DNA from: Deltaproteobacteria bacterium
GTDB lineage: Bacteria; Desulfobacterota; Desulfobaccia; Desulfobaccales; 0-14-0-80-60-11
Length of the DNA: 27,798 bases
NCBI GenBank assembly: GCA_023381945.1
Contig: JAMCQY010000236.1
Coordinates: 1 to 27,798 of the forward strand
Direction of reading: 5' to 3'
Below the pieces are notes generated by a model. It ran no database searches, was not told the DNA's origin, and worked only from the letters and a program-made list of their open reading frames with translations. Made by a program: the position numbers and the translations under genes. Below are positions 16,034 through 23,446 of the stretch, in pieces (within the stretch, counting starts at the first letter, position 1; the number at the start of each line of letters is the position of its first letter).

Positions 16034-17218
16034 CTAAGGCTGAACCAATTCGGCACTGTAACTAAACGCCCCATCCCGTCTCAAAAGCACGCCGTCGCGG
16101 TTCTCGATAATCCAGCCGCTTTCGCCTTTGCCGCCGAAAGGCAGACGCAGGGGGGTCATGAGGAAATCCGGATTGTCATAGACCATTCCGAAGGTTTCGG
16201 TCAGGGCCGCTTTGGCGCCGGAAGGGGCGCTGCCGAACCAGGTCACCAGAAAGGGGTAGCGGCTTTTCAGCACCTCATTAACTGCGTCCGTATCGCTCTC
16301 CGTCTTGATCAGGACCAAAAAAGGCCCGAACAGCTCCACGTCGGGCGGCTCGTCGGCCTCCAACAGGAACGGCCCCTGCCACTCCCCTTCCCGTCGATAC
16401 GGCACGAGGAAGCGCGGCTCTTTCAGGGCTGCCAGGGCCCGGTCCAGCAGGAAGCGGGTGCGCGCCACCCGGATGGGACCGATCCAGGTCAGCGGGTCGT
16501 TGGGGTCGCCCACCCGGATGTCGGCCATCTTTTCGATGAGGAGCCGTTTCACCGGCTCATAAATCTCTTGGTGGATATAAGCCCGCTTCAGGGTGGTGCA
16601 GTACTGCCCGCCATTAATGAAGGCCCGGCGCACCAGAAAGCGCGTCGCCGCTTCCAGGGGCGCATCTTGGAATAACATGATGGGCGGCAGGCCGCTGGGC
16701 CCGCCGAAAAAGAGTTTATCGAAATGGTGCGCCTCTTGGGCATAGGCCTCCCCCAAGGCGCCGCCGCCGGAGATGAACAGGACGCGCACCTGGGGGGCAT
16801 GGATGCACTGCTGCCCGAACTCCCGGTTGTCCAGGCCGGTTACCGCTTCGATCTCCGGGAACGGGGCCACCATTTCTTGCAGTATCCGGGCGGCCCGCGG
16901 CGTCTGGGAAGAGCAGCTATACCGGAAACGATTGCCGCCGAGTAGGGCAGCGCCGCCCACCCGGGCCAGCATGACGGGGGGCGCGTCATAGGGAAAAATG
17001 GCGGCTATCGTACCGTAGGGTCTTTTGCCGGTGACATATGGCACCTCTTCCGCCATAGTCCTGAGGTGGTCCACCGCCAGATCCACCTCCAGGCCGGCAA
17101 CGGTGCAGGGCGCCCCTATATCCTCGCCCTGGGCTTCGACCAAATCATCCCGGCGCTTCGCCAGGGCCTCACCCAACTGGGCCAACAATTCCAGGCGGGC
17201 GGTAATGGTGTCGGTCAT
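16034..17218 (-). CDS. Aldehyde dehydrogenase family protein, atypical
   Basis: The fold is clear from RPYGTIAAIFPYDAPPVML, GGNRFRYSCSS, GGPSGLPPIMLFQDAPLEAA, NGGQYCTTLKRAYIH with the nucleophile Cys207, and the C-terminal PFGGKGESG. At 394 residues it is about 90 short of usual aldehyde dehydrogenases, mostly at the N-terminus. The usual ELGGK segment that holds the general-base Glu reads FFGGPSG, so the Glu is missing while the Cys is kept. Members that lack this Glu, such as CoA-acylating enzymes, transfer the acyl group differently, but assignment to that group is not secure. Substrate is unknown. A membrane protein and nfi lie downstream, spaced by 22 and 2 bases. Confidence 0.75.
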   Translation of the reverse strand: MTDTITARLELLAQLGEALAKRRDDLVEAQGEDIGAPCTVAGLEVDLAVDHLRTMAEEVPYVTGKRPYGTIAAIFPYDAPPVMLARVGGAALLGGNRFRYSCSSQTPRAARILQEMVAPFPEIEAVTGLDNREFGQQCIHAPQVRVLFISGGGALGEAYAQEAHHFDKLFFGGPSGLPPIMLFQDAPLEAATRFLVRRAFINGGQYCTTLKRAYIHQEIYEPVKRLLIEKMADIRVGDPNDPLTWIGPIRVARTRFLLDRALAALKEPRFLVPYRREGEWQGPFLLEADEPPDVELFGPFLVLIKTESDTDAVNEVLKSRYPFLVTWFGSAPSGAKAALTETFGMVYDNPDFLMTPLRLPFGGKGESGWIIENRDGVLLRRDGAFSYSAELVQP

Positions 17219-17327
17219 GGCGTTGCAATATCCTCAGATGCGTCAAGTTCCTTTATCTATAAAATCGGGGACCAGAGTTGGAGGACGGAAAAGGAAACTC
17301 CCTGGTAATCAGTCCCCTGTCCCGGTC

Positions 17328-17819
17328 CTATAGCCGCTTCTGCAGCCACACCGCGTCGAAATCCTCACCGAACTTGCGGCCGACCTTGAGAAAGCGGCCG
17401 CACTCCCTAAAACCGTTCTTCAGGTGGAATTTCAGGCTCTCCAGGTTTTTAGAGGAGACGCAGGCCAGGATGGTATCGATATTCAGCGACGCGGCCTGTT
17501 CCACAAACAGTTCCAGGATGGCTGTACCCAATCCTTGCCGGGTATGCTGCGGGAGGATAAAGTAGGTGATTTCCGCGGCTCGCTTAAAGGCCTCCGGCGA
17601 GTAATGAGGCCGCAGGAAGGCAAAGCCCACCACTTGCTGGGCCGTGCTCCGGACCACCACGGCTGGGTAGCCCCGGGTTATTTTCAAAAAATGGTCGAAG
17701 AAGGTGTAACTCACCGGCTCATCGAGGAAGGCGGCGTGGCTCTGGCGGATGAATTGGTTAAAGATGTCAATCACCGGCTGCCGGTGTCTGGCCTCCAAAG
17801 GTTCCAGGCTGTAATCCAT
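17328..17819 (-). CDS. GNAT family N-acetyltransferase
   Basis: The 163-residue protein fits the phosphinothricin/methionine-sulfoximine acetyltransferase-like branch of GNAT enzymes: VIDIFNQFIRQSHAAFLDEP at the start, VVGFAFLRPH, the acetyl-CoA loop QHTRQGLGTAIL and SSKNLESLKFHLKNGF near the end. The QxxRxG-type pyrophosphate loop is intact, so it is probably active. Substrate is unknown, with amino-acid analogues or antibiotics as options. It is 109 bases upstream of the aldehyde dehydrogenase homologue on the same strand, so it may be the first gene of that run. Confidence 0.85.
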   Translation of the reverse strand: MDYSLEPLEARHRQPVIDIFNQFIRQSHAAFLDEPVSYTFFDHFLKITRGYPAVVVRSTAQQVVGFAFLRPHYSPEAFKRAAEITYFILPQHTRQGLGTAILELFVEQAASLNIDTILACVSSKNLESLKFHLKNGFRECGRFLKVGRKFGEDFDAVWLQKRL

Positions 17820-18109
17820 GCCCTATCCCCTTCCCTCAATCTTTGCGCCGGAAGCAATCAGCAAAAAGGATGGCCGAGACCGCCGGAAGCTATCCTGCCA
17901 GACTCCGGGGTCCCACAGTTGTCAGGCTGACCGCGGCGCAGAATCTGATTTTTTAAGATGTCTCCAGGTGGGACCCTCTTTTCTCTAATGGGTTTAGATT
18001 ACCACAATTTTCCCCCGGGCGGCAGAAAGAAATCACCTCTATGACTGCGTAAGAAAATTCTCCGTAACCGGGACCGAATTACATCCTTGTGAAAATTAGT
18101 ATTTTCTCC
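17820..18109. other. Intergenic region without recognised features
   Basis: These 290 bases separate the divergent acetyltransferase and Fe-S oxidoreductase genes. They become AT-rich towards 18100. I see no gene, palindrome or repeat shared with the rest of the window; the promoter for the next gene starts at 18110. Confidence 0.5.
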
Positions 18110-18137
18110 TTGACAGGAAATGCAGGACCCATATAAT
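18110..18137 (+). promoter_or_regulatory. Strong sigma70-type promoter
   Basis: TTGACA at 18110-18115 and TATAAT at 18132-18137 are both consensus hexamers, 16 bases apart. Transcription would start near 18144 and leave a leader of about 180 bases before the Fe-S oxidoreductase gene. Confidence 0.75.
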
Positions 18138-18233
18138 CGCATTGGGTATGGTTAAAAAGCTTCCTTTTTTGGTAATAATTTTATATATAAGTTATAAGCA
18201 CGAAGGAAGGAGAAGTTTTTTAACTTAAAGAGG

Positions 18234-18308
18234 TTATCTCAAAATTACGTTTTAATCAGGGGCCTCAGCCCCACAACCATAATTCGGACCAATTTCACCG
18301 TGAGATAA
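18234..18308 (+). promoter_or_regulatory. Structured 5' leader of the Sec protein gene
   Basis: TTATCTCA at 18234-18241 is the exact reverse complement of TGAGATAA at 18301-18308. The enclosed loop contains a second hairpin, GGGGC-CTCA-GCCCC (18259-18272). The closing stem ends eight bases before the GGAGG ribosome binding site at 18317. No U tract follows the inner hairpin, so it is not a classic terminator. It does not match a riboswitch class I can name; a translation-control or RNA-stability role is possible. Confidence 0.4.
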
Positions 18309-18325
18309 ATCTTTTTGGAGGAAAC

Positions 18326-19681
18326 ATGGCAGAAGAGGCCCCTAAAGAAGTAAGGGTGGACCGAAAGAGCCGGAAGATCGGGAGTATTGCTCCCGAACTG
18401 GCGGACCGCTGCTATACCTGCGGCACCTGTGCCGGAGGTTGCCCCGCCACCGGCCTGCTTCCCGGTTGGGATTCCCGCAAGGCGATCCGCGCCATCGTCT
18501 TCGGGATGGAGCAGGAAGTTATCGATTCCAAATGGCCCTGGGTCTGCACCCTGTGTGGCCGGTGCCAATACCAGTGCCCCATGGGCATTCAATTGATGCG
18601 GACTTTCCGCACCTGCCGGACCCTGCGGGAGCGGGACAAGGTGCCCGGTCCCATCCATAAGGGCACCATGATGAACCTGGAGAAGGGCAACAACCTGGGT
18701 ATCCCCAGGGATGATTTTCTCTTCCTGTTGGCGGACCTGGGCGTGGAGATGGAAAACGACGAAGATCAGCCCTGTCCCGGCTTTTATGTGCCGGTGGATA
18801 AGGAAGGGGCCAACGTCATCGTCACCATCAACTCCAAGGAGCCCTTCGGCGAACCCGATGACATGAAGTTCTGGTGGCGCATATTCTACGCCGCCAAGGA
18901 AGACTGGACGGTGTCTTCGGTCAACTGGGAAGGCGTCAACTGGGGCCTGTTCTCCGGTGATGACCCCTCCATGAAGATCCAGGTGGCCCGGGTGATCGAA
19001 AATGCCCGGCGACTTAAGGCCAAAACCATCTTGTACCCTGAATGAGGGCACGCCTACTATGCAACCCGGTTCGGGTTCAAAAATTGGTTCCCCGAAGTCT
19101 ACAATGAATTCAGAGTAGTCAGCGTCATGGACCTGCTGGAGGAATACATCAAGGAAGGCAGGATCAAACTGAATACGACAAAGATCCATCATCGGGTCAC
19201 CATCCACGACCCATGCAACTACGTGCGCAAGTCCCAGATGGCCTTTGGCGACCACATGGGCGAAAAGACCCGCTGGATCGTCAATCAGTGCATCGACCCC
19301 AGCCTCTATCGTGAGATGATCGACGACCCGATGAACAATCTGTGCTGCGGCGCCGGCGGCGGCGCCTGGGCCATGCCCTATGACGAAGAGCGCCTGAAAT
19401 ACGGCAGCATGAAGTCGGCCCAGATCAAGGCTACCGGGGCCGAAATCGTGGTGGCCCCCTGCCATAACTGCCGGGACCAGATTATGAAAGGTCTGGCCGC
19501 CGAACATAAGAAAGGCAGGGAAGGCTTCGACATGGGCAACTACGAAGAGACCCTGTATCTCTGGGAGATGGTGGCCAATGTCCTGGATATCGAGCCCTGG
19601 ACTGAAGAAGAGCAGGCCAAGGCCAAAGAACTGCGGGACGCCCAGTTTGAGCGCGATGGTATTGAGTTGGAAGAAGAATAG
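18326..19681 (+). CDS. Selenocysteine-containing HdrD/TmcB-like Fe-S oxidoreductase
   Basis: The frame runs 451 codons with one in-frame TGA (19043-19045) at residue 240, read here as selenocysteine. Residues C29, C32, C35, C39 and C74, C77, C80, C84 form two CxxCxxCxxxCP motifs, each for a [4Fe-4S] cluster. The C-terminus holds a full CCG domain: C297, C340-C341, C379 and C382, the ligand set of a noncubane cluster in HdrB/HdrD. The TGA falls in PE-U-GHAYYATRFG, where family members have ECGHAY. By internal alignment Sec240 matches C379, so it is the remaining position of a first CCG repeat that has lost its other cysteines. A SECIS-like hairpin follows. The product is likely a cytoplasmic or membrane-associated electron-transfer subunit; no membrane helix is present. 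GGAGG precedes the ATG. Promoter and terminator make it monocistronic. The partner protein is unknown. Confidence 0.85.
19063..19077 (+). promoter_or_regulatory. Bacterial SECIS-like hairpin
   Basis: AACCCG at 19063-19068 pairs with CGGGTT at 19072-19077, leaving the loop GTT. The loop G lies 23 bases past the TGA. Bacterial SECIS elements need a G in the first positions of the apical loop, commonly GU, at roughly 16 to 37 bases from the UGA, and this fits. It lies within the coding sequence and would be bound by SelB. Confidence 0.7.
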
Positions 19682-19706
19682 CCCTTAGTTAATCTGGAAT
19701 TTCCTG

Positions 19707-19740
19707 GCCCGGTGAGCCCTGTTCACCGGGCTTTTTTTTT
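19707..19740 (+). terminator. Rho-independent terminator
   Basis: GCCCGGTGA (19707-19715) pairs with TCACCGGGC (19723-19731), followed by nine T residues. It ends transcription of the Sec protein gene 26 bases after its stop codon. Confidence 0.92.
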
Positions 19741-19742
19741 AT

Positions 19743-19922
19743 CTGACCCGACTGAACAAACTTGGGAAGGTCGAACATCTGGCTTCACTGGTGAAGGCCG
19801 CCGGCAACGGCGATGGGGTTCTGGAAATAGGCACTGCTGGAAGAAAAAGCCTTGAGAAGTATAAACTTGACCTCCAGAATAAATTCAGGCAAGTTGATCT
19901 GATTAAAACAGATTATGTTTGA
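19743..19922 (+). pseudogene. Possible start-less coding remnant
   Basis: Between the terminator and the antiporter gene a frame of 59 codons reads LTRLNKLGKVEHLASLVKAA, then GNGDGVLEIGTAGRKSLEKY, and ends at TGA 19920-19922. The composition looks coding, with Lys/Glu/Leu-rich amphipathic stretches. There is no ATG, and the only GTG is inside at 19790. The frame is closed upstream by a TGA at 19713. It could be the C-terminal end of a lost gene. I recognise no family, and chance is possible. Confidence 0.25.
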
Positions 19923-19945
19923 AATTTATTGAACTTTAGGAAGAT

Positions 19946-21841
19946 ATGGACCGAAAACGGATCTTGGACTTCTTGAAGAGGCGGCGGCGGTTATTGATTT
20001 GCAGCATTGCCTTGTTTGTCTGCACATTTTTTATACCTGATTTGACCTCGGCCAACGGGGGCGGCGGCGCCTTCTGCGGCAGCCATAACCTGCTGACCAG
20101 TATCGGCATCAGCATCATCGCCGCCACGTTGCTGGCTTACTTGGCCAATATGCTCAAACAACCCATGCTGCTGGCCATTATTGCCGCCGGGGCGGCCATC
20201 GGCCCGCAATTCGGGCTGGGTCTGGTTCACAGCAAGGACGACATCAGCATTATTTCCGAAATGGGTTTGATCCTCCTGCTCTTTATGATCGGCCTGGAGC
20301 TCGACCTTAAAAAGATCAGAGAGGCGGGAAAATCTCTCATAGTCACCGGGATTCTGCAATTTGTCCTCTGCGTAGCTATGGGCCTGGTATTTTTTCTCTT
20401 ACTGGGCTTTACCGTTGGTCCACCCTATGAGTATCGCATTTTTGGGGTCAAAGTGCTGGGTGGGGAATACGACCTGCTTTATCTGGCTGTCTGTATTTCT
20501 TTAAGCAGCACCGCCATCGTGGTGAAATTGCTGTATGAAAAATTTGAACTGGACACCCTGGCGGGGCGGCTCACCCTTGGAGTGCTGGTATTCCAGGATA
20601 TCTGGGCTATTGTAATGCTGAGCATCCAGCCCACCCTGGCCAACCCCCGTTTACTGAGCCTGCTCTCGAATTTTTCCAAAGGATTCATTTTAGTGGTCAT
20701 CAGTCTGCTGATGAGCAAATATGTGTTGGGATATTTCTTTAAAAAGATCGCCAAGAAGCCGGAATTGGTGCTGGTGGCTTCTCTGGCTTGGTGCTTTTTC
20801 ATCTGTGGTATTGCCGCCTATTTCGAATTGTCGCTGGAAATGGGCGCCTTGATTGCCGGGGCGGCAATTTCCACCTTCCCTTATAATACCGAAATAATTG
20901 CTAAAATCGTCAGCATCCGGGACTTTTTTATTACCCTGTTCTTTGTCGGACTGGGGATGACGATTCCCAACCCCCTGGCCAACCTGGGGATGTTGGAACT
21001 GGCGGCCATTTCCTCCCTCTTTTTGATAGCCACCAGGTTTCTTTCGGTATATCCCGTACTTTACTTGCTGAAGAACGGCCATCGTGTCAGCCTGTTGACT
21101 TCCATTAATCTTTCCCAGATAAGTGAATTCGGCCTGGTTATTACCGCTCTGGGCATTAAGTACAACCATATTGCCTTGGATATTCAAACCCTGGTCATCT
21201 ATATTTTTGTGATAACCTCCATCTCCTCCACCTACATGATCAAATCCAGCCACACCCTGCAAACCATTTTGGGCAAAATCCTCACCCGGACCGGGATCAA
21301 GGATATTCAGGAACGCTTTGGGGAGGAGATCAGAGGCCCTTCCAAGGACATCGCTTTGTTGGGGTTCTTCCGGGTTGCCAGCTCCTTTCTCCAGGAAATC
21401 GAGGAACAGAGTCCGGAGTTGCTGCAAAAATTGCTGGTCGTTGATTATAATCCTGTGGTTTATCATGGTCTGCGCGACCGGGGAGTGCAAGTGGTATACG
21501 GGGATATCGGCCATCTGGAGACTCTGCACCATGCCGGCATTAAAGACGCCAAACTGGTGCTTTCCACCATCTCAGACGATATCCTGGTGGGCACCAGCAA
21601 CCTTAAAATTATCGGGCTCGTTAAGAAGATTTGTCCTCAGGCCAAGATTGTGGTCACCGCGGAGAGTCCAGGGGCTGGGCTTCACCTTTACCGGGAAGGG
21701 GCCGATTTTGTGCTTCTGCCCAATATAGTGACAGGCGCTCACCTGCTCGACATTGTGGAGCGCCTGCTGCATGATGATGCCGCTGGACTCCTGGAAAAGG
21801 AAATTCAGAACCTGGAGACAAGGAAAGAGATTCTCGGCTAA
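19946..21841 (+). CDS. CPA2-family cation:proton antiporter with TrkA-N-like domain
   Basis: The 631-residue protein has about 13 hydrophobic segments followed by a soluble regulatory domain. MGLILLLFMIGLELDLKKIR, SLSSTAIVVKLLYEKFEL, LGVLVFQDIWAIVML and SLEMGALIAGAAIS are hallmarks of KefB/KefC/YbaL-type monovalent cation:proton antiporters in the inner membrane. The C-terminal domain (about 463-600) resembles an RCK/TrkA-N Rossmann domain: LLVVDYNPVVYHGLRDRGV, VVYGDIGHLETLHHAGIKDA. Its first glycine loop reads ALLGFFRVASSF instead of GxGxxG, so NAD binding may be lost. The N-terminus carries an additional hydrophobic helix that looks like a signal peptide before the usual first transmembrane helix. 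AGGA sits six bases before the ATG. A DUF3124 gene follows 66 bases later. Confidence 0.88.
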   Translation: MDRKRILDFLKRRRRLLICSIALFVCTFFIPDLTSANGGGGAFCGSHNLLTSIGISIIAATLLAYLANMLKQPMLLAIIAAGAAIGPQFGLGLVHSKDDISIISEMGLILLLFMIGLELDLKKIREAGKSLIVTGILQFVLCVAMGLVFFLLLGFTVGPPYEYRIFGVKVLGGEYDLLYLAVCISLSSTAIVVKLLYEKFELDTLAGRLTLGVLVFQDIWAIVMLSIQPTLANPRLLSLLSNFSKGFILVVISLLMSKYVLGYFFKKIAKKPELVLVASLAWCFFICGIAAYFELSLEMGALIAGAAISTFPYNTEIIAKIVSIRDFFITLFFVGLGMTIPNPLANLGMLELAAISSLFLIATRFLSVYPVLYLLKNGHRVSLLTSINLSQISEFGLVITALGIKYNHIALDIQTLVIYIFVITSISSTYMIKSSHTLQTILGKILTRTGIKDIQERFGEEIRGPSKDIALLGFFRVASSFLQEIEEQSPELLQKLLVVDYNPVVYHGLRDRGVQVVYGDIGHLETLHHAGIKDAKLVLSTISDDILVGTSNLKIIGLVKKICPQAKIVVTAESPGAGLHLYREGADFVLLPNIVTGAHLLDIVERLLHDDAAGLLEKEIQNLETRKEILG

Positions 21842-21907
21842 TCCGGCCATTTAATGCCAGGGCAGGAACTTCCTTCAAAAGGTCGCACCACCGTAAGGAG
21901 AGAATAA

Positions 21908-22390
21908 ATGAGAAACTTAAGAAAGGTATTCCTGCGGCTCACTCTGTCCATAACGATCATTTTAGGGCTGGCAGCCTTTGCTCTCGGCGGCATTAAGCTG
22001 TTAAAAGGACAGACTCTTTACGTGCCAAGTTATTCCAATATTATCGGCGATTATCAGCATATTGTGGTAAGAGCCAATCTGGTGATTCATAATACCGATC
22101 CGAATAATTCGATTACCATAGTGCGCATCGATAATTATGACACGCAAGGCAAACTGGTGGAAAAATTTCTCTCCAAACCGTTACAACTCAATCCCCTGGC
22201 GGCTGTACGCTACACCCTCAGAAATCCAAAAAAAGGCGATGAAGGAGCCGGCGCCAACTTTATAGTGCAGTGGAAGGCAGAAAATAAAGTGACCGAACCC
22301 TTGGTAGAATGCATCATGGTGGGCTCCCTGGGCACCCAGGGGCACACTTTCTCTTCCCAAGGGCGAGTGATCCAGGAGGAAGGCGATTAG
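21908..22390 (+). CDS. DUF3124 family exported protein
   Basis: The 160-residue product starts with a hydrophobic helix (LTLSITIILGLAAFALGGI) that may be a signal peptide or membrane anchor. The body matches DUF3124: GQTLYVPSYSNIIGDYQHIV, VIHNTDPNNSITIVRIDNYD, GKLVEKFLSKPLQLNPLAAV and EPLVECIMVGSLGTQG. DUF3124 proteins are mostly small and extracytoplasmic, with no established activity. GGAGAG lies seven bases before the ATG. The 66-base gap without a terminator suggests co-transcription with the antiporter, so it may be an accessory protein for it; that is inference. Confidence 0.82.
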   Translation: MRNLRKVFLRLTLSITIILGLAAFALGGIKLLKGQTLYVPSYSNIIGDYQHIVVRANLVIHNTDPNNSITIVRIDNYDTQGKLVEKFLSKPLQLNPLAAVRYTLRNPKKGDEGAGANFIVQWKAENKVTEPLVECIMVGSLGTQGHTFSSQGRVIQEEGD

Positions 22391-22458
22391 TTATCACCAA
22401 GCCAAGGAACAGCAGGCCCTGCTTTTATATATAGCGCGTTTCCGGACTACCTTTAAGT

Positions 22459-22491
22459 AATAAAAAACCCCTCCGTCAAGGAGGCGGGGTT
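22459..22491 (-). terminator. Decayed copy of the rRNA operon terminator (A)
   Basis: On the minus strand a GC-rich hairpin with CCTCC/GGAGG arms is followed by TTTTTTATT. It is the third copy of the terminator that follows the intact 5S gene and has lost two bases in one arm. It closes the RelE-antitoxin cassette. Confidence 0.7.
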
Positions 22492-22508
22492 GCAGCTATG
22501 AAATTAAT

Positions 22509-22560
22509 GGTAGCGCAGGCTTCCAGCCTGTATGGTGGCGCAGGCGTCCCCGCCTGTGCG
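22509..22560. repeat. Hairpin repeat R1, copy A
   Basis: Two hairpins: CAGGCT-TCC-AGCCTG and GCGCAGGCG/CGCCTGTGCGC. It is inserted between the terminator-proximal spacer and the 3' end of degenerate 5S copy A. Copy B is at 23270 and a single-hairpin copy at 24166. Confidence 0.75.
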
Positions 22561-22699
<139 letters not shown>

Positions 22700-22970
22700 T
22701 TACTTATAAATATCTCCCCGTGGACCCAGGTCGTAAGCGATTATGACTCTCATCTTTCTATCTACTCGCAGCAGGAGGCGCCAGTGGCCGACTCGCAAAC
22801 GCCAATCGGTGCGCCCTTCAAGGGACTTCGCCAAGAAGAAGGGATTTTGTTCCAGTTTTTCCAAGGCGGCAAGAATCTGTTGCCGGTCAGGGCGGGGAAG
22901 TTTGGCTAATTTCTTTTCAAAAAGATGTTGGATTTCGATACGCCAGGGGTGCTTTAGTCTTCCCGGTCAT
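22700..22970 (-). pseudogene. RelE-type toxin gene, frameshifted
   Basis: The frame ending at 22700 reads PWRIEIQHLFEKKLAKLPRP, then DRQQILAALEKLEQNPFFLA, GRTDWRLRVGHWRLLRVD and VIIAYDLGPRGDIYK. This is the RelE/ParE-superfamily mRNA interferase pattern, including the WRLRVG..R strand. It has no ATG, GTG or TTG near its beginning. The ATG at 22970-22968, which overlaps the antitoxin end as usual in such modules, is one base out of frame. Removing one C from the CCCC run at 22946-22949 (plus-strand GGGG) joins the ATG (MTGKTKAPWRIE) to the toxin frame at 89 residues, a normal length. So the toxin is probably inactivated, unless the base is a sequencing error or a ribosomal frameshift site. It lies downstream of its antitoxin and before degenerate 5S copy A. 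Confidence 0.75.
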
Positions 22971-23178
22971 GAAGCTGCTCTTTGATCACTTGAGCCAGGG
23001 ATTTGGTTTTGCCGGCCATGAAATCCTCCCAGGCGGCATCGGAGGCCACCGCCTCCTCCTGTGTCAACTCCTCATAGGTCAAATCCCGTTGCTTGGCCTG
23101 CAAGGCTTCCCATTCTTTCAAGGGAACCACCACCGCAACCTTTTTGCCTTTGGCATCGGTCAGATATTGAACGCCCAT
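22954..23178 (-). CDS. Type II antitoxin, Phd/YefM-like
   Basis: The 74-residue protein starts MGVQYLTDAKGKKVAVVVPL, the DNA-binding end typical of Phd/YefM-type antitoxins, followed by an acidic, helical C-terminus (YEELTQEEAVASDAAWEDF) that would mask the toxin. GGGAG lies eight bases before the ATG. Its final codons overlap the toxin's ATG by 17 bases. It lies 39 bases after the second terminator copy, so it needs its own promoter or read-through from the rRNA operon. Such antitoxins usually repress their own promoter. Since the toxin frame is broken, the antitoxin may be an orphan. Confidence 0.8.
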   Translation of the reverse strand: MGVQYLTDAKGKKVAVVVPLKEWEALQAKQRDLTYEELTQEEAVASDAAWEDFMAGKTKSLAQVIKEQLHDRED

Positions 23179-23216
23179 TTTTCTACTCCCAGAAATACTT
23201 CGCTTTATTCGAACAT

Positions 23217-23251
23217 AATAAAAAACCCCGCCTCCGTCAAGGAGGCGGGGT
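23217..23251 (-). terminator. Copy of the rRNA operon terminator (B)
   Basis: CCCCGCCTCC-TTGAC-GGAGGCGGGG on the minus strand followed by TTTTTTATT. It is a near copy of the one after the intact 5S gene and closes the DUF4160/DUF2442 cassette. Confidence 0.9.
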
Positions 23252-23269
23252 TGCAGCTATGAAATTAAT

Positions 23270-23320
23270 GGTAGCGCAGGCTTCCAGCCTGTATGGTGGC
23301 GCAGGCGTCCCCGCCTGCGC
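23270..23320. repeat. Hairpin repeat R1, copy B
   Basis: Nearly identical to the copy at 22509-22560, with the same two hairpins, and in the same place relative to the terminator and the 5S remnant. Confidence 0.75.
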
Positions 23321-23446
23321 TGCGGCGGCGTCCTTCTTTCCCACGGAGTCAGTGGCACCGGCTTCCAGCCGGTGAAATCACAGGCCGGAGGCCTGTGCCA
23401 CTATAAGGGCTTAACTACCGAGTTCGGGATGGGAGCGGGTGTGACT
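23321..23446 (-). pseudogene. Degenerate 5S rRNA copy B
   Basis: Bases 23407-23446 and 23321-23351 match the 5' half and 3' end of the intact 5S gene. R2 (23352-23401) replaces the middle. The 5' end is cut at AGTCACACCC, directly after the TAG of the DUF2442 gene; that TAG itself aligns with the AGAGGTCAC of intact 5S. It cannot make a functional 5S RNA. Confidence 0.8.
23352..23401. repeat. Hairpin repeat R2, copy B
   Basis: Almost identical to 22591-22640, with the same GTGGCAC closing stem and CACCGGCT/AGCCGGTG hairpin. Confidence 0.75.

Noticed and set aside
18148..18228. 26-codon ORF (MVKKLPFLVIILY...) in the leader of the Sec protein gene
   Set aside because: It would start about four bases after the predicted transcript start with no ribosome binding site, and shows no attenuator-like codon run; probably chance in AT-rich DNA.
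19043..19045. TGA as a simple nonsense mutation or sequencing error
   Set aside because: The exact position at a conserved redox Cys, the intact frame on both sides and the well-placed GTT-loop hairpin fit selenocysteine better, though reads would be needed to exclude an error.
18245..19507. 420-codon minus-strand ORF across the Fe-S oxidoreductase gene
   Set aside because: It is the antisense shadow of a GC-rich gene with clear Cys motifs on the plus strand; the predicted protein is His/Gly-rich with no domain.
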